A stretch of 64,000 nt of DNA. It comes from Antedon mediterranea. Taxonomy: Eukaryota; Echinodermata; Crinoidea; Comatulida; Antedonidae. A program made the position numbers and the translations under genes. Every line of letters begins with the position of its first letter. Position 1 is the stretch's first letter. Shown piece by piece: positions 46,440 to 60,236 of the stretch. The stretch lies in the NCBI RefSeq assembly GCF_964355755.1, contig NC_092673.1, forward strand, positions 21,145,001-21,209,000, given 5' to 3'. Below the pieces are notes generated by a model that had not been told where the DNA came from, did no database searches, and saw nothing but the letters and a program-made list of their open reading frames with translations.

Positions 46440-49400
46440 GGCGGTGTTCTAAGAAATCCAACCCCCCCATAATTCTCAACCCCCCCTTAACAACGCATGC
46501 GCGAAAAGGGAGTTTTTCATGTTTATTCAACGATTACACGCTTCACTGATCTTCGCTGGCTTGGAGGGGAGGTTGAAAATTTTAGCTAAGCTAAAACTTT
46601 CAACCCCCCGTGAAAGTTAACCCCCCCCCCCCCCCCCCCACACCTCCCTTCTCTTTTGACTGACCCTCTCCCATCTCTTATAGCAGAACCACATAGTTAT
46701 CTAAAACAAAAAATAAATAAACATGGATATTACGAGGGCCTTTTTATAATCATAATTTTATTTTTTTATGTCGCAATAATAATAATACAATTTTCAGAAT
46801 ATCTCCCTCTGTTTTACAAAGAAGTTCTGATTCATTTTTTCATAATCGATCGGTTGTCAACACTATGTCAAATATAAATATAAACAAAATGGTTTTATTT
46901 AAGAACCATTTTGTTTGCGGGGTTCGTTTTCATGGCCTATCTAAAATGTTCAACCCCCTCCCCTCACCCACCTTGGTACCTTCTGTTTAAAAAAGTTCTG
47001 AATCGATTTTCATCATTATTTTTTTATAATCGATCAGTTCTCAACACTAAAAAAAATTGGTTTTAAGTCCGACTATCATAGAAATTGGAGGGGGTTCGTT
47101 TCCACAGCATATACCATGAGGTAGGCCTACTTGTCTAAAATCGTCAACCCCGCTGTGAAAGAATGTCTCCCCTCTGTTTAAAGAAGTTCTGAATCGATTT
47201 TCATCATTATTTTTTCATAATCGATCAGTTCTCAGCACTATGTCAAATATCAATACAAACAAAATTTGGTTTTGAATATCACAGAAATTGGAGGGTGGGG
47301 GGGGGGGGGTTCGTTTTCATGGCCTATCTAAAATTTTCAACCCCCCTGTGAAGGAATGAACCCCCCCGCTTTGTTTAAAGAAGTTCTGAATCGATATTCA
47401 TCATTATTTTTTCATAATCTATCAGTTCTCAACACTATGTCAATTATCAATACAAAAAAAATTGGTTTTACATCAGAATATCATAGAAATTGGAGGGGGT
47501 TCGTTTTCATGGCCTATCTAAAATTTTCAACCCCCCTGTGAAGGAATGACCCCCTTTGTTTAAAGAAGTTCTGAATCAATATTCATCATTATTTTTTCAT
47601 AATCGATCAGTTCTCAACACTATGTCAATTATCAATACAAAATGAATTTGGTTTTACATCAGAATATCATAGAAATTGGAGGGGGGTTCGTTTTCATGGC
47701 CTATCTAAAATTTTCAACCCCCCTGTGAAAGAATGGCCCACCTCTGTTTAAAGAAGTTCTGAATCAATATTCATCATTATTTTTTCATAATCGATCAGTT
47801 CTCAACACTATGTCAATTATCAATACAAAATGAATTTGGTTTTACATCAGAATATCACAGAAATTGGAGGGGGTTCGTTTTCATGGCCTATCTAAAATGT
47901 TCAACCCCCCTGTGAAGGAATGACCCCCCTTTGTTTAAAGAAGTTCTGAATCGATATTCATCATTATTTTTTCATAATCTATCAGTTCTCAACACTATGT
48001 CAATTATCAATACAAAAAAAAATTGGTTTTAAATGCGATTATCACAGAAATTGGAGGGGGGGGGGGTTCGTTTTCATGGCCTATCTAAAATTTTCAACAC
48101 CCCTGTGAAAGAATGAACCCCCTCTGTTTAAAGAAGTTCTGAATCAATATTCATCATTATTTTTTCATAATCGATCAGTTCTCAACACTATGTCAATTAT
48201 CAATACAAAATGAATTTGGTTTTAAATGCGATTATCACAGAAATTGGAGGGGGGTTCGTTTTCATGGCCTATCTAAAATTTTCAACCCCCCCTGTGAAAG
48301 AATGTCCCCCCCCCCCCCCTCTGTTTAAAGAAGTTCTGAATCGATATTCATCATTATTTTTTCATAATCGATCAGTTCTCAACACTATGTCAAATATCAA
48401 TAAAACAAAATTTGGTTTAAAATGAGAATATCATAGAAATTGGAGGGGGGTTCGTTTTCATGGCCTATCTAAAATTTCCAACCCCCCTGTGAAAGAATGA
48501 CCCCCCTCTGTTTAAAGAAGTTCTGAATCAATATTCATCATTATTTTTTCATTATCGATCAGTTCTCAACACTATGTCAATTATCAATACAAAATGAATT
48601 TGGTTTTACATCAGAATATCATAGAAATTGGAGGGGGTTCGTTTTCATGGCCTATCTAAAATTTCCAACCCCCCTGTGAAAGAATGATCCCCCCCCCCCC
48701 CCTTTGTTTAAAGAAGTTCTGAATCGATATTCATCATTATTTTTTCATAATCGATCACTTCTCAACACTATGTCAATTATCAATACAAAAAAAATTGGTT
48801 TTAAATGCGATTATCACAGAAATTGGAGGGGGGTTCTTTCCACAGCATATAACCAGATAGGCCTACTTCTTAAGATTGATTAATGGCTTAAAATATCTAA
48901 TCCAAAATCTGTCATTCTTAAATTGTTTTATGATGTTAAAGGTCGAGGGGTTGGTAGACTTCATTCTTTTGAAAATATTTTTTTCTTTTAAATAAACAAC
49001 TGGTCAATCAGCTAGTAATATTGCAGGTCACCGGTACTGTCAGTATACAGTTGTTAAATTTTATAATATTGAAAATTTTAAACTACATCACATTACACAA
49101 TCTAAAATGTTTGTTTAAAAAAAAACTTATCTAGGCTCACTTCTGCACATGCATTTTAATATGTAACATCTTGTATTTTTATGTATGCGTAGAGAATTGT
49201 TTAATAAACGAAACGAAATGTTCAACCCCCTGTGACGAAATTTCCTCCTCAGTTTTAAGAAGTTTTGAATCGATATTCATCATTATGTTTATAGTAATCG
49301 ATCAGTTCTCAACACTACGTTAATTATCAATACAAACAAAAATTTGTTTTAAATCAGAATATCATAGAAATTGGATCGGAGGGGGGTTCGTTTTCATGGC

Positions 49401-52400
49401 CTATCTAAAATTTTCAACCCCCCTGTGAAGGAATGACCCCCTTTGTTTAAAGAAGTTCTGAATCGATATTCATCATTATTTTTTGATAATCTATCAGTTC
49501 TCAACACTATGTCAATTATCAATACAAAAAAAATTGGTTTTAAATGCGATTATCACAGAAATTGGAGGGGGGGTTCGTTTTCATGGCCTATCTAAAATTT
49601 TTAACCCCCCTGTGAAAGAATGAACCCCCTCTGTTTAAAGAAGTTCTGAATCAATATTCATCATTATTTTTTCATAATCGATCAGTTCTCAACACTATGT
49701 CAATTATCAATACAAAATGAATTTGGTTTTACATCAGAATATCATAGAAATTGGAGGGGGTTCGTTTTCATGGCCTATCTAAAATTTTCAACCCCCCTGT
49801 GAAGGAATGACCCCCTTTGTTTAAAGAAGTTCTGAATCGATATTCATCATTATTTTTTCATAATCGATCAGTTCTCAATACTATGTCAAATATCAATAAA
49901 ACAAAATTTGGTTTTAAATCAGAATATCATAGAAATTGGAGGGGGGTTCGTTTTCATGGCCTATCTAAAATTTCCAACCCCCTGTGAAAGAATGACCCCC
50001 CTCTGTTTAAAGAAGTTCTGAATCAATATTCATCATTATTTTTTCATTATCGATCAGTTCTCAACACTATGTCAATTATCAATACAAAATGAATTTGGTT
50101 TTACATCAGAATATCATAGAAATTGGAGGGGGTTCGTTTTCATGGCCTATCTAAAATTTCCAACCTCCCTGTGAAGGAATGACCCCCCTTTGTTTAAAGA
50201 AGTTCTGAATCGATATTCATCATTATTTTTTCATAATCGATCACTTCTCAACACTATGTCAATTATCAATACAAAAAAAATTGGTTTTAAATGCGATTAT
50301 CACAGAAATTGGAGGGGGGGTTCTTTCCACAGCATATAACCAGATAGGCCTACTTCTTAAAGTTGATTAATGGCTTAAAATATCTAATCCAAAATCTGTC
50401 ATTCTTAAATTGTTTTATGATGTTAAAGGTCGAGGGGTTGGTAGACTTCATTCTTTTGAAAATATTTTTTTCTTTTAAATAAACAACTGGTCAATCAGCT
50501 AGTAATATTGCAGGTCACCGGTACTGTCAGTATACAGTTGTTAAATTTTATAATATTGAACATTTTAAACTACATCACATTACACAATCTAAAATGTTTG
50601 TTTAAAAAAAAACTTATCTAGGCTCACTTCTGCACATGCATTTTAATATGTAACATCTTGTATTTTTATGTATGCGTAGAGAATTGTTTAATAAACGAAA
50701 CGAAATGTTCAACCCCCTGTGACGAAATTTCCTCCTCAGTTTTAAGAAGTTTTGAATCGATATTCATCATTATGTTTATAGTAATCGATCAGTTCTCAAC
50801 ACTACGTTAATTATCAATACAAACAAAAATTTGTTTTAAATCAGAATATCATAGAAATTGGATCGGAGGGGGGTTCGTTTTCATGGCCTATCTAAAATTT
50901 TCAACCCCCCTGTGAAGGAATGACCCCCTTTGTTTAAAGAAGTTCTGAATCGATATTCATCATTATTTTTTCATAATCTATCAGTTCTCAACACTATGTC
51001 AATTATCAATACAAAAAAAATTGGTTTTAAATGCGATTATCACAGAAATTGGAGGGGGGGTTCGTTTTCATGGCCTATCTAAAATGTTTAACCCCCCTGT
51101 GAAAGAATGAACCCCCTCTGTTTAAAGAAGTTCTGAATCAATATTCATCATTATTTTTTCATAATCGATCAGTTCTCAACACTATGTCAATTATCAATAC
51201 AAAATGAATTTGGTTTTACATCAGAATATCATAGAAATTGGAGGGGGTTCGTTTTCATGGCCTATCTAAAATTTTCAACCCCCCTGTGAAGGAATGACCC
51301 CCTTTGTTTAAAGAAGTTCTGAATCGATATTCATCATTATTTTTTCATAATCGATCAGTTCTCAACACTATGTCAAATATCAATAAAACAAAATTTGGTT
51401 TTAAATCAGAATATCATAGAAATTGGAGGGGGGTTCGTTTTCATGGCCTATCTAAAATTTCCAACCCCCCTGTGAAAGAATGACCCCGCTCTGTTTAAAG
51501 AAGTTCTGAATCAATATTCATCATTATTTTTTCATTATCGATCAGTTCTCAACACTATGTGAATTATCAATACAAAATGAATTTGGTTTTACATCAGAAT
51601 ATCATAGAAATTGGAGGGGGTTCGTTTTCATGGCCTATCTAAAATTTCCAACCCCGCTGTGAAGGAATGACCCCCCTTTGTTTAAAGAAGTTCTGAATCG
51701 ATATTCATCATTATTTTTTCATAATCGATCACTTCTCAACACTATGTCAATTATCAATACAAAAAAAATTGGTTTTAAATGCGATTATCACAGAAATTGG
51801 AGGGGGGTTCTTTCCACAGCATATAACCAGATAGGCCTACTTCTTAAGGTTGATTAATGGCTTAAAATATCTAATCCAAAATCTGTCATTCTTAAATTGT
51901 TTTATGATGTTAAAGGTCGAGGGGTTGGTAGACTTCATTTTTTTGAAAATATTTTTTTCTTTTAAATAAACAACTGGTCAATCAGCTAGTAATATTGCAG
52001 GTCACCGGTACTGTCAGTATACAGTTGTTAAATTTTATAATATTGAAAATTTTAAACTACATCACATTACACAATCTAAAATGTTTGTTTAAAAAAAAAC
52101 TTATCTAGGCTCACTTCTGCACATGCATTTTAATATGTAACATCTTGTATTTTTATGTATGCGTAGAGAATTGTTTAATGAAACGAAACGAAATGTTCAA
52201 CCCCCTGTGACGAAATTTCCTCCTCAGTTTTAAGAAGTTTTGAATCGATATTCATCATTATGTTGATTGTAATCGATCAGTTCTCAACACTACGTTAATT
52301 ATCAATACAAACAAAAATTTGTTTTAAATCAGAATATCATAGAAATTGGATCGGAGTGGGTTCGTTTTCATGGCCTATCTAAAATTTTCAACCTCCCTGT

Positions 52401-55400
52401 GAAGGAATGACCCACCTTTGTTTAAGAAGTTCTGAATCGATATTCATGATTATTTTTTCATAATCTATCAGTTCTCAACACTATGTCAATTATCAATACA
52501 AAAAAAATTGGTTTTAAATGCGATTATCACAGAAATTGGAGGGGGGTTCGTTTTCATGGCCTATCTAAAATTTTCAACCCCCTGTGAAAGAATGACCCCC
52601 CCCCCCCCCCTCTGTTTAAAGAAGTTCTGAATCGATATTCATCATTATTTTTTCATAATCGATCAGTTCTCAACACTATGTCAAATATCAATAAAACAAA
52701 ATTTGGTTTTAAATCAGAATATCATAGAAATTGGAGGGGGGTTCGTTTTCATGGCCTATCTAAAATTTCCAACCCCCCCTGTGACAGAATGACCCCCCTC
52801 TGTTTAAAGAAGTTCTGAATCAATATTCATCATTATTTTTTCATTATCGATCAGTTCTCAACACTATGTCAATTATCAATACAAAATGAATTTGGTTTTA
52901 CATCAGAATATCATAGAAATTGGAGGGGGTTCGTTTTCATGGCCTATCTAAAATTTCCAACCCCCCTGTGAAGGAATGACCCCCCTTTGTTTAAACAGGG
53001 AGTTGTTATTAACTCCCTGGTTTAAAGAAGTTCTGAATCGATATTCATCATTATTTTTTCATAATCGATCACTTCTCAACACTATGTCAATTATCAATAC
53101 AAAAAAAATTGGTTTTAAATGCGATTATCACAGAAATTGGAGGGGGGTTCTTTCCACAGCATATAACCAGATAGGCCTACTTCTTAAGGTTGATTAATGG
53201 CTTAAAATATCTAATCCAAAATCTGTCATTCTTAAATTGTTTTATGATGTTAAAGGTCGAGGGGTTGGTAGACTTCATTCTTTTGAAAATATTTTTTTTC
53301 TTTTAAATAAACAACTGGTCAATCAGCTAGTAATATTGCAGGTCACCGGTACTGTCAGCATACAGTTGTTAAATTTTATAATATTGAAAATTTTAAACTA
53401 CATCACATTACACAATCTAAAATGTTTGTTTAAAAAAAAACTTATCTAGGCTCACTTCTGCACATGCATTTTAATATGTAACATCTTGTATTTTTATGTA
53501 TGCGTAGAGAATTGTTTAATAAACGAAACGAAATGTTCAACCCCCTGTGACGAAATTTCCTCCTCAGTTTTAAGAAGTTTTGAATCAATATTCATCATTA
53601 TGTTTATAGTAATCGATCAGTTCTCAACACTACGTTAATTATCAATACAAACAAAAATTTGTTTTAAATCAGAATATCATAGAAATTGGATCGGAGGGGG
53701 GTTCGTTTTCATGGCCTATCTAAAATTTTCAACCCCCCTGTGAAGGAATGACCCCCTTTGTTTAAAGAAGTTCTGAATCGATATTCATCATTATTTTTTC
53801 ATAATCTATCAGTTCTCAACACTATGTCAATTATCAATACAAAAAAAATTGGTTTTAAATGCGATTATCACAGAAATTGGAGGGGGGTTCGTTTTCATGG
53901 CCTATCTAAAATTTTCAACCCCCCTGTGAAAGAATGACCCCCCTCTGTTTAAAGATGTTCTGAATCGATATTCATCATTATTTTTTCATAATCGATCAGT
54001 TCTCAACACTATGTCAAATATCAATAAAACAAAATTTGGTTTTAAATCAGAATATCATAGAAATTGGAGGGGGGTTCGTTTTCATGGCCTATCTAAAATT
54101 TCCAACCCCCCTGTGAAAGAATGACCCCCCTCTGTTTAAAGAAGTTCTGAATCAATATTCATCATTATTTTTTCATTATCGATCAGTTCTCAACACTATG
54201 TCAATTATCAATACAAAATGAATTTGGTTTTACATCAGAATATCATAGAAATTGGAGGGGGTTCGTTTTCATGGCCTATCTAAAATTTCCAACCCCCCTG
54301 TGAAGGAATGACCCCCCCCCCCCCCTTTGTTTAAAGAAGTTCTGAATCGATATTCATCATTATTTTTTCATAATCGATCACTTCTCAACACTATGTCAAT
54401 TATCAATACAAAAAAAAATTGGTTTTAAATGCGATTATCACAGAAATTGGAGGGGGGGGGGGCGGGTTCTTTCCACAGCATATAACCAGATAGGCCTACT
54501 TCTTAAGATTGATTAATGGCTTAAAATATCTAATCCAAAATCTGTCATTCTTAAATTGTTTTATGATGTTAAAGGTCGAGGGGTTGGTAGACTTCATTCT
54601 TTTGAAAATATTTTTTTCTTTTAAATAAACAACTGGTCAATCAGCTAGTAATATTGCAGGTCACCGGTACTGTCAGCATACAGTTGTTAAATTTTATAAT
54701 ATTGAAAATTTTAAACTACATCACATTACACAATCTAAAATGTTTGTTTAAAAAAAAACTTATCTAGGCTCACTTCTGCACATGCATTTTAATATGTAAC
54801 ATCTTGTATTTTTATGTATGCGTAGAGAATTGTTTAATAAACGAAACGAAATGTTCAACCCCCTGTGACGAAATTTCCTCCTCAGTTTTAAGAAGTTTTG
54901 AATCAATATTCATCATTATGTTTATAGTAATCGATCAGTTCTCAACACTACGTTAATTATCAATACAAACAAAAATTTGTTTTAAATCAGAATATCATAG
55001 AAATTGGATCGGAGGGGGTTCGTTTTCATGGCCTATCTAAAATTGTCAACCCCCCTGTGAAGGAATGACCCCCTTTGTTTAAGAAGTTCTGAATCGATAT
55101 TCATGATTATTTTTTCATAATCTATCAGTTCTCAACACTATGTAAATTATCAATACAAAAAAAATTGGTTTTAAATGCGATTATCACAGAAATTGGAGGG
55201 GGGTTCGTTTTCATGGCCTATCTAAAATTTTCAACCCCCCTGTGAAAGAATGACCCCCCTCTGTTTAAAGAAGTTCTGAATCGATATTCATCATTATTTT
55301 TTCATAATCGATCAGTTCTCGATCAACACTATGTCAAATATCAATAAAACAAAATTTGGTTTTAAATCAGAATATCATAGAAATTGGAGGGGGGTTCGTT

Positions 55401-56960
55401 TTCATGGCCTATCTAAAATTTCCAACCCCCCCTGTGAAAGAATGACCCCCCTTTGTTTAAAGAAGTTCTGAATCAATATTCATCATTATTTTTTCATTAT
55501 CGATCAGTTCTCAACACTATGTCAATTATCAATACAAAATGAATTTGGTTTTACATCAGAATATCATAGAAATTGGAGGGGGTTCGTTTTCATGGCCTAT
55601 CTAAAATTTCCAACCCCCCTGTGAAGGAATGACCCCCTCCCCCCCTTTGTTTAAAGAAGTTCTGAATCGATATTCATCATTATTTTCTCATAATCGATCA
55701 CTTCTCAACACTATGTCAATTATCAAAACAAAAAAAAATTGGTTTTAAATGCGATTATCACAGAAATTGGAGGGGGGGCGGGTTCTTTCCACAGCATATA
55801 ACCAGATAGGCCTACTTCTTAAGGTTGATTAATGGCTTAAAATATCTAATCCAAAATCTGTCATTCTTAAATTGTTTTATGATGTTAAAGGTCGAGGGGT
55901 TGGTAGACTTCATTCTTTTGAAAATATTTTTTTCTTTTAAATAAACAACTGGTCAATCAGCTAGTAATATTGCAGGTCACCGGTACTGTCAGTATACAGT
56001 TGTTACATTTTATAATATTGAAAATTTTAAACTACATCACATTACACAATCTAAAATGTTTGTTTAAAAAAAAACTTATCTTGGCTCACTTCTGCACATG
56101 CATTTTAATATGTAACATCTTGTATTTTTATGTATGCGTAGAGAATTGTTTAATAAACGAAACGAAATGTTCAACCCCCCTGTGAAAGAATGAACCCCCT
56201 CTGTTTAAAGAAGTTCTGAATCAATATTCATCATTATTTTTTCATAATCGATCAGTTCTCAACACTATGTGAATTATCAATACAAAATGAATTTGGTTTT
56301 ACATCAGAATATCATAGAAATTGGATCGGAGGGGGTTCGTTTTCATGGCCTATCTAAAAATTTCAACCCCCCTGTGAAGGAATGACCCCCCTTTGTTTAA
56401 AGAAGTTCTGAATCGATATTCATCATTATTTTTTCATAATCTATCAGTTCTCAACACTATGTCAATTATCAATACAAAAAAAATTGGTTTTAAATGCGAT
56501 TATCACAGAAATTGGAGGGGGTTCGTTTTCATGGCCTATCTAAAATTGTCAACCCCCCTGTGAAAGAATGACCCCCCTCTGTTTAAAGAAGTTCTGAATC
56601 AATATTCATCATTATTTTTTCATAATCGATCAGTTCTCAACACTATGTCAATTATCAATACAAAATGAATTTGGTTTTACATCAGAATATCATAGAAATT
56701 GGAGGGGGTTCGTTTTCATGGCCTATCTAAAATTTTCAACCCCCCTGTGAAGGAATGAAATCCCTTTGTTTAAAGAAGTTCTGAATCGATATTCATCATT
56801 ATTTTTTCATAATCGATCAGTTCTCAACACTATGTCAATTATCAATACAAAAAAAATTGGTTTTAAATCAGAATATCATAGAAAATGGAGAGGGGGAGGG
56901 GGGTAGGTACGTTTTCATGTCCTATCGAAAATTTACAACGCCCCTAAATAAGTTCTGAAT
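46440..56960. repeat. 10-kb satellite: ~190-bp units in 1.3-1.5-kb higher-order repeats
   Basis: The basic unit runs from a C-run (CAACCCCCCTGTGAAAGAATG) through GTTCTGAATCGATATTCATC, ATAATCGATCAGTTCTCAAC and TCATAGAAATTGGAGGGGGG to GGCCTATCTAAAATTTTC. I estimate about 40 units. C and G homopolymers vary from about 4 to 19. An extra ~360-bp segment (beginning CAGCATATAACCAGATAGGC) recurs at about 48846, 50331, 51818, 53157, 54476 and 55794. That defines higher-order periods of ~1.49 kb early and ~1.32 kb later. No coding frames of substance. Confidence 0.95.
48840..49220 (+). mobile_element. LINE/retroposon 3'-end-like segment captured in the satellite (first of six copies)
   Basis: Contains GAGGGGTTGGTAGACTTCAT, AGGTCACCGGTACTGTCAG and a terminal TTTAATAAACGAAACGAAA, resembling a retroposon 3' UTR with AATAAA signal. 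It is present once per higher-order unit and amplified with it. Family unassigned. Confidence 0.4.
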
Positions 56961-58363
56961 TGGTATTCATCATTATTTTGTCATAATCAATTAGTTCAGT
57001 GGGTGTTTATTGACAGAAATCCAAATAGCCTAGTACTACTAGTATACTCTTACGGTGTTGTTCTATTGACAAAACTACATGGTGCAGTATTTAAGTTGAG
57101 TTATTGTACCACCAATTGTGTTTGAAATTATTATGAGTATATTCATTACTTTGAATGGTGCAAGAATTCTATTTAAAATGTCATCACTGAAGAGTACACT
57201 GTGCAGTACTTGATGGACCAGGCTGCCAGGCAAAACAGATCACTCCAAAAATATCTGAATGATGATTGGGTATTGGTTCACTATAATCACAATCTTATTG
57301 GTTAAAAATAATAACAGAAGTTTAATAACAAAGTTAGAAATTATTTTGCATACAAATGTTGATTGGTATCCTATTGGTGGATAGTAATGAATTTAGTGAA
57401 ATCCTATTGGTTAATAGAAAGTATCCTGGAAGCAATAAAAGAACGAAACCGTAATTGTTAAAACTGTTTTGCTGTCTGATCAGCTGAATCTAGATACATT
57501 TTTTCAAGTTTAACATCAACAAGGTAGGCATGAGTACCTCTCATTATATACTGTAGTAAATAAATTTCCAGCATGATAATTCAATTGGCTAGGTTGATAA
57601 TTTTTTTTTACATAATTAATTAGCTGTATGAATGTATACATTTCTCCTAGAACTTGTTGAAAAACGATCTTTTTGTAAGCATATTTCTGTAAGTAATATG
57701 TTCTTGTAAATAGGTCTTGTGACATACTGTGATTACATATAAATAAAAAAAAAAATTATCAACCTAGCCAATTGAATTATCATTACTGTTAAATTGCATT
57801 TCGAGAATAAATAAAGTTTTGAATTGAATTGAATACATCGTTTGGTTCATACTAGACTAGACACGTGTTGGTTTGTCAGTTGGTACTATTCTAGTAGTAG
57901 ATAAAATACTTATAACATATAACCAGGGTGTTTACATGAATAAGCATATGCTTGATCATAACACATGAATAGAATGATGTATCGTTACACAAAATAATAT
58001 AGAATTTGAGTATCCGCTCATTAAATCAATTTTATTATCATTTAAACTATCAACCGGATAAACGTTTTACACATTATTGCAGACAATTTTAAGCAAAATT
58101 AATATATGCCTGTAAAAAAAATAATAAAATATATTTGGTTAAATTAAAATTGTGTCCATGAAGACAATAGGTTTCAATAAGTCTTGATACAAATTAATTA
58201 CTTTGGTGAAATTTATTTACACAATTATTAAGCGGTTACTTTCTATTTAAAACTGGGCCTTAGTTACAGTGCCTATAAATTAAATACAAACATTTAAAAA
58301 ACATTTTTTTTAAAAGTAAACAATTTTGCCCATCTCCAAAGTAAATGTTTAGGTTGTAAAACT
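56961..58363. other. Spacer upstream of the integrase gene
   Basis: Contains a 211-bp foldback (57573-57783, arms of ~37 bp around CAATTGGCTAGGTTGATAA) and an adjacent LINE-like tail ending in (GAATT)n at 57808-57835. No promoter recognised. Confidence 0.5.
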
Positions 58364-58481
58364 ATGGAAGAAGAATATGACAAGGTATATAATTACCTGA
58401 GTAATTCTAGTTATCCAGAGGGATGTTCCAAAGAGGATAAACGGAGGATCAGAAGAAAATGCCTGAATTTTGTTATACAAG
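58364..58481 (+). CDS. Integrase exon 1 (residues 1-39)
   Basis: ATG at 58364 followed by EEEYDKVYNYLSNSSYPEG; ends caag|gtatat, phase 1. The Y..L..YP..S..DKRRIRRK pattern is the usual start of GIN1/KRBA2-type proteins, which supports this start. Confidence 0.8.
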
Positions 58482-60199
58482 GTATATAAACATTTACTAC
58501 TAATTCACACCATCCCCAACTACAGGGAGGTTGCGAACAACTGTAAAAACTATTTCTCTTATAATACAGATTATAAATAATTCAAAAATAAATATCAATT
58601 TGTAGGCAAAAATCTAAGAGTAAACAAATACTCTTCAAAGGTAAATGACTATACAGTTTTGTTTTGTTATTACAAATTAGTAGTATTATAGAACTTGTGT
58701 TATCAACGCTGACTCCATTCTTCATTGTTTTAAATACTTCTTTAATTCTTGTTTTGTTTTTCCTTTTTGTAATCTACAATAAAATAAATACAATTTGATA
58801 TCAATATTAATCATTATTCATAATTATATTTTTATTAAATCTAGGAAAAATCCTTCACCGAAAAATAAAGGATGGAAGAGTTGTCAAATGCATAAAAACA
58901 AAAGAAGAAGCAAAAGAAGTCTTGAGACAGGTACACGACATACCAACAGGGGGGCATCTAGGCCGAAACAAAACACAAAAGATGGTGTGTGCACGTTTTT
59001 ACTGGCCAGGCCAAACACTAATGATAAATGAATGGGTAAGCTTGAAATCTTATGAAGGTATACATTTTTTTAAGATTACAATTTCTCTTATGGTAACAGT
59101 CTTTTATTCAGTCTATTTACAATTGGAAAGTTTTGTTTAAATAAACAATTATTTACATAAATAATGTTTAGCTGTCAGACATCATATGAAAGTTTGGAGA
59201 TGTAAATTGCTAGAATATATAGAACAATGTATCTTAACAATAAAATATTTTGTTTAACTTCTAGATAACAAACTGCTTGTCTTGCCAGAAAGGAGACAGC
59301 TTAAAGTCAATTTCAAGGGAACTCCAACCAATAGCAGTATGACTTTATTGTTTATTTTTATTCTGATCTAAGAATGGTTTTTTCATTACAAAAAAAAGAT
59401 CATCATCAAAACATTATTAATCAAACCAGGCAACTCACTCATACTGGTTGACCAAGTATTGATTTTTAATTGAGGGTGTATGTTTCCATTCATGTTTGTG
59501 CCAAAAAATGTTTTGCAGTTTAAAAAACGAATTTTGTTTTACAGTATAATTGTGAATCTCAAAACTACATTACTTTTAAAGGTTTCAAAAATTCTGCCCT
59601 ACCAGACCAACAGCATTATTTAAAATATATGTTGTAAATTAAATTTAATTGTTTTGTTTCTGCAGGTAACTGGCCCTTTTGAGATGATGGGCATTGATTT
59701 AATGGGCCCATATAAAACATCAGACGGAGGAAAAAAGTACATATTTACCGCTACTGATTACTACACCAAATGGTGCGAGGCCTTTGTCATTCGGCAAAAA
59801 ACAAGTGAGGAGGTAGCAGAGTGCATGGTAAAAATTTACCACAGACATGGTGCCGTTAAATCAATCATAAGCGACAACGGAAAAGAGTTTGTAAATAAGG
59901 TTAGTTCATTATGAGTTAAGTATATATTAAGCGTCTCTACAACAATATATAATTCGTTGAATTTCAAATGGGAATAGAAAATAATGTAATTGTTAATGTT
60001 TTTCAAAACTGAAGGTTAACGAGAGACTTTGCAAAATATTGGGGGTACAACATAGGAAAACAACAGCTTACCATCCACAATCAAATGGCTTGGATGAAAG
60101 TACCAATAAAAAAATAAAGAGGTATGTGCATCTTTACAATTATAATATTCAATCAGCACGTTGAAACTAAAATAAATACCCGCCCTTGAGTGGTTGCCA

Positions 60200-60236
<37 letters not shown>

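Noticed and set aside
46656-56185. Short plus-strand frames with repeated F-H-N-R-S-V-L-N-T-M motifs
   Set aside because: They are fragments of the ~190-bp satellite unit and its embedded tail.
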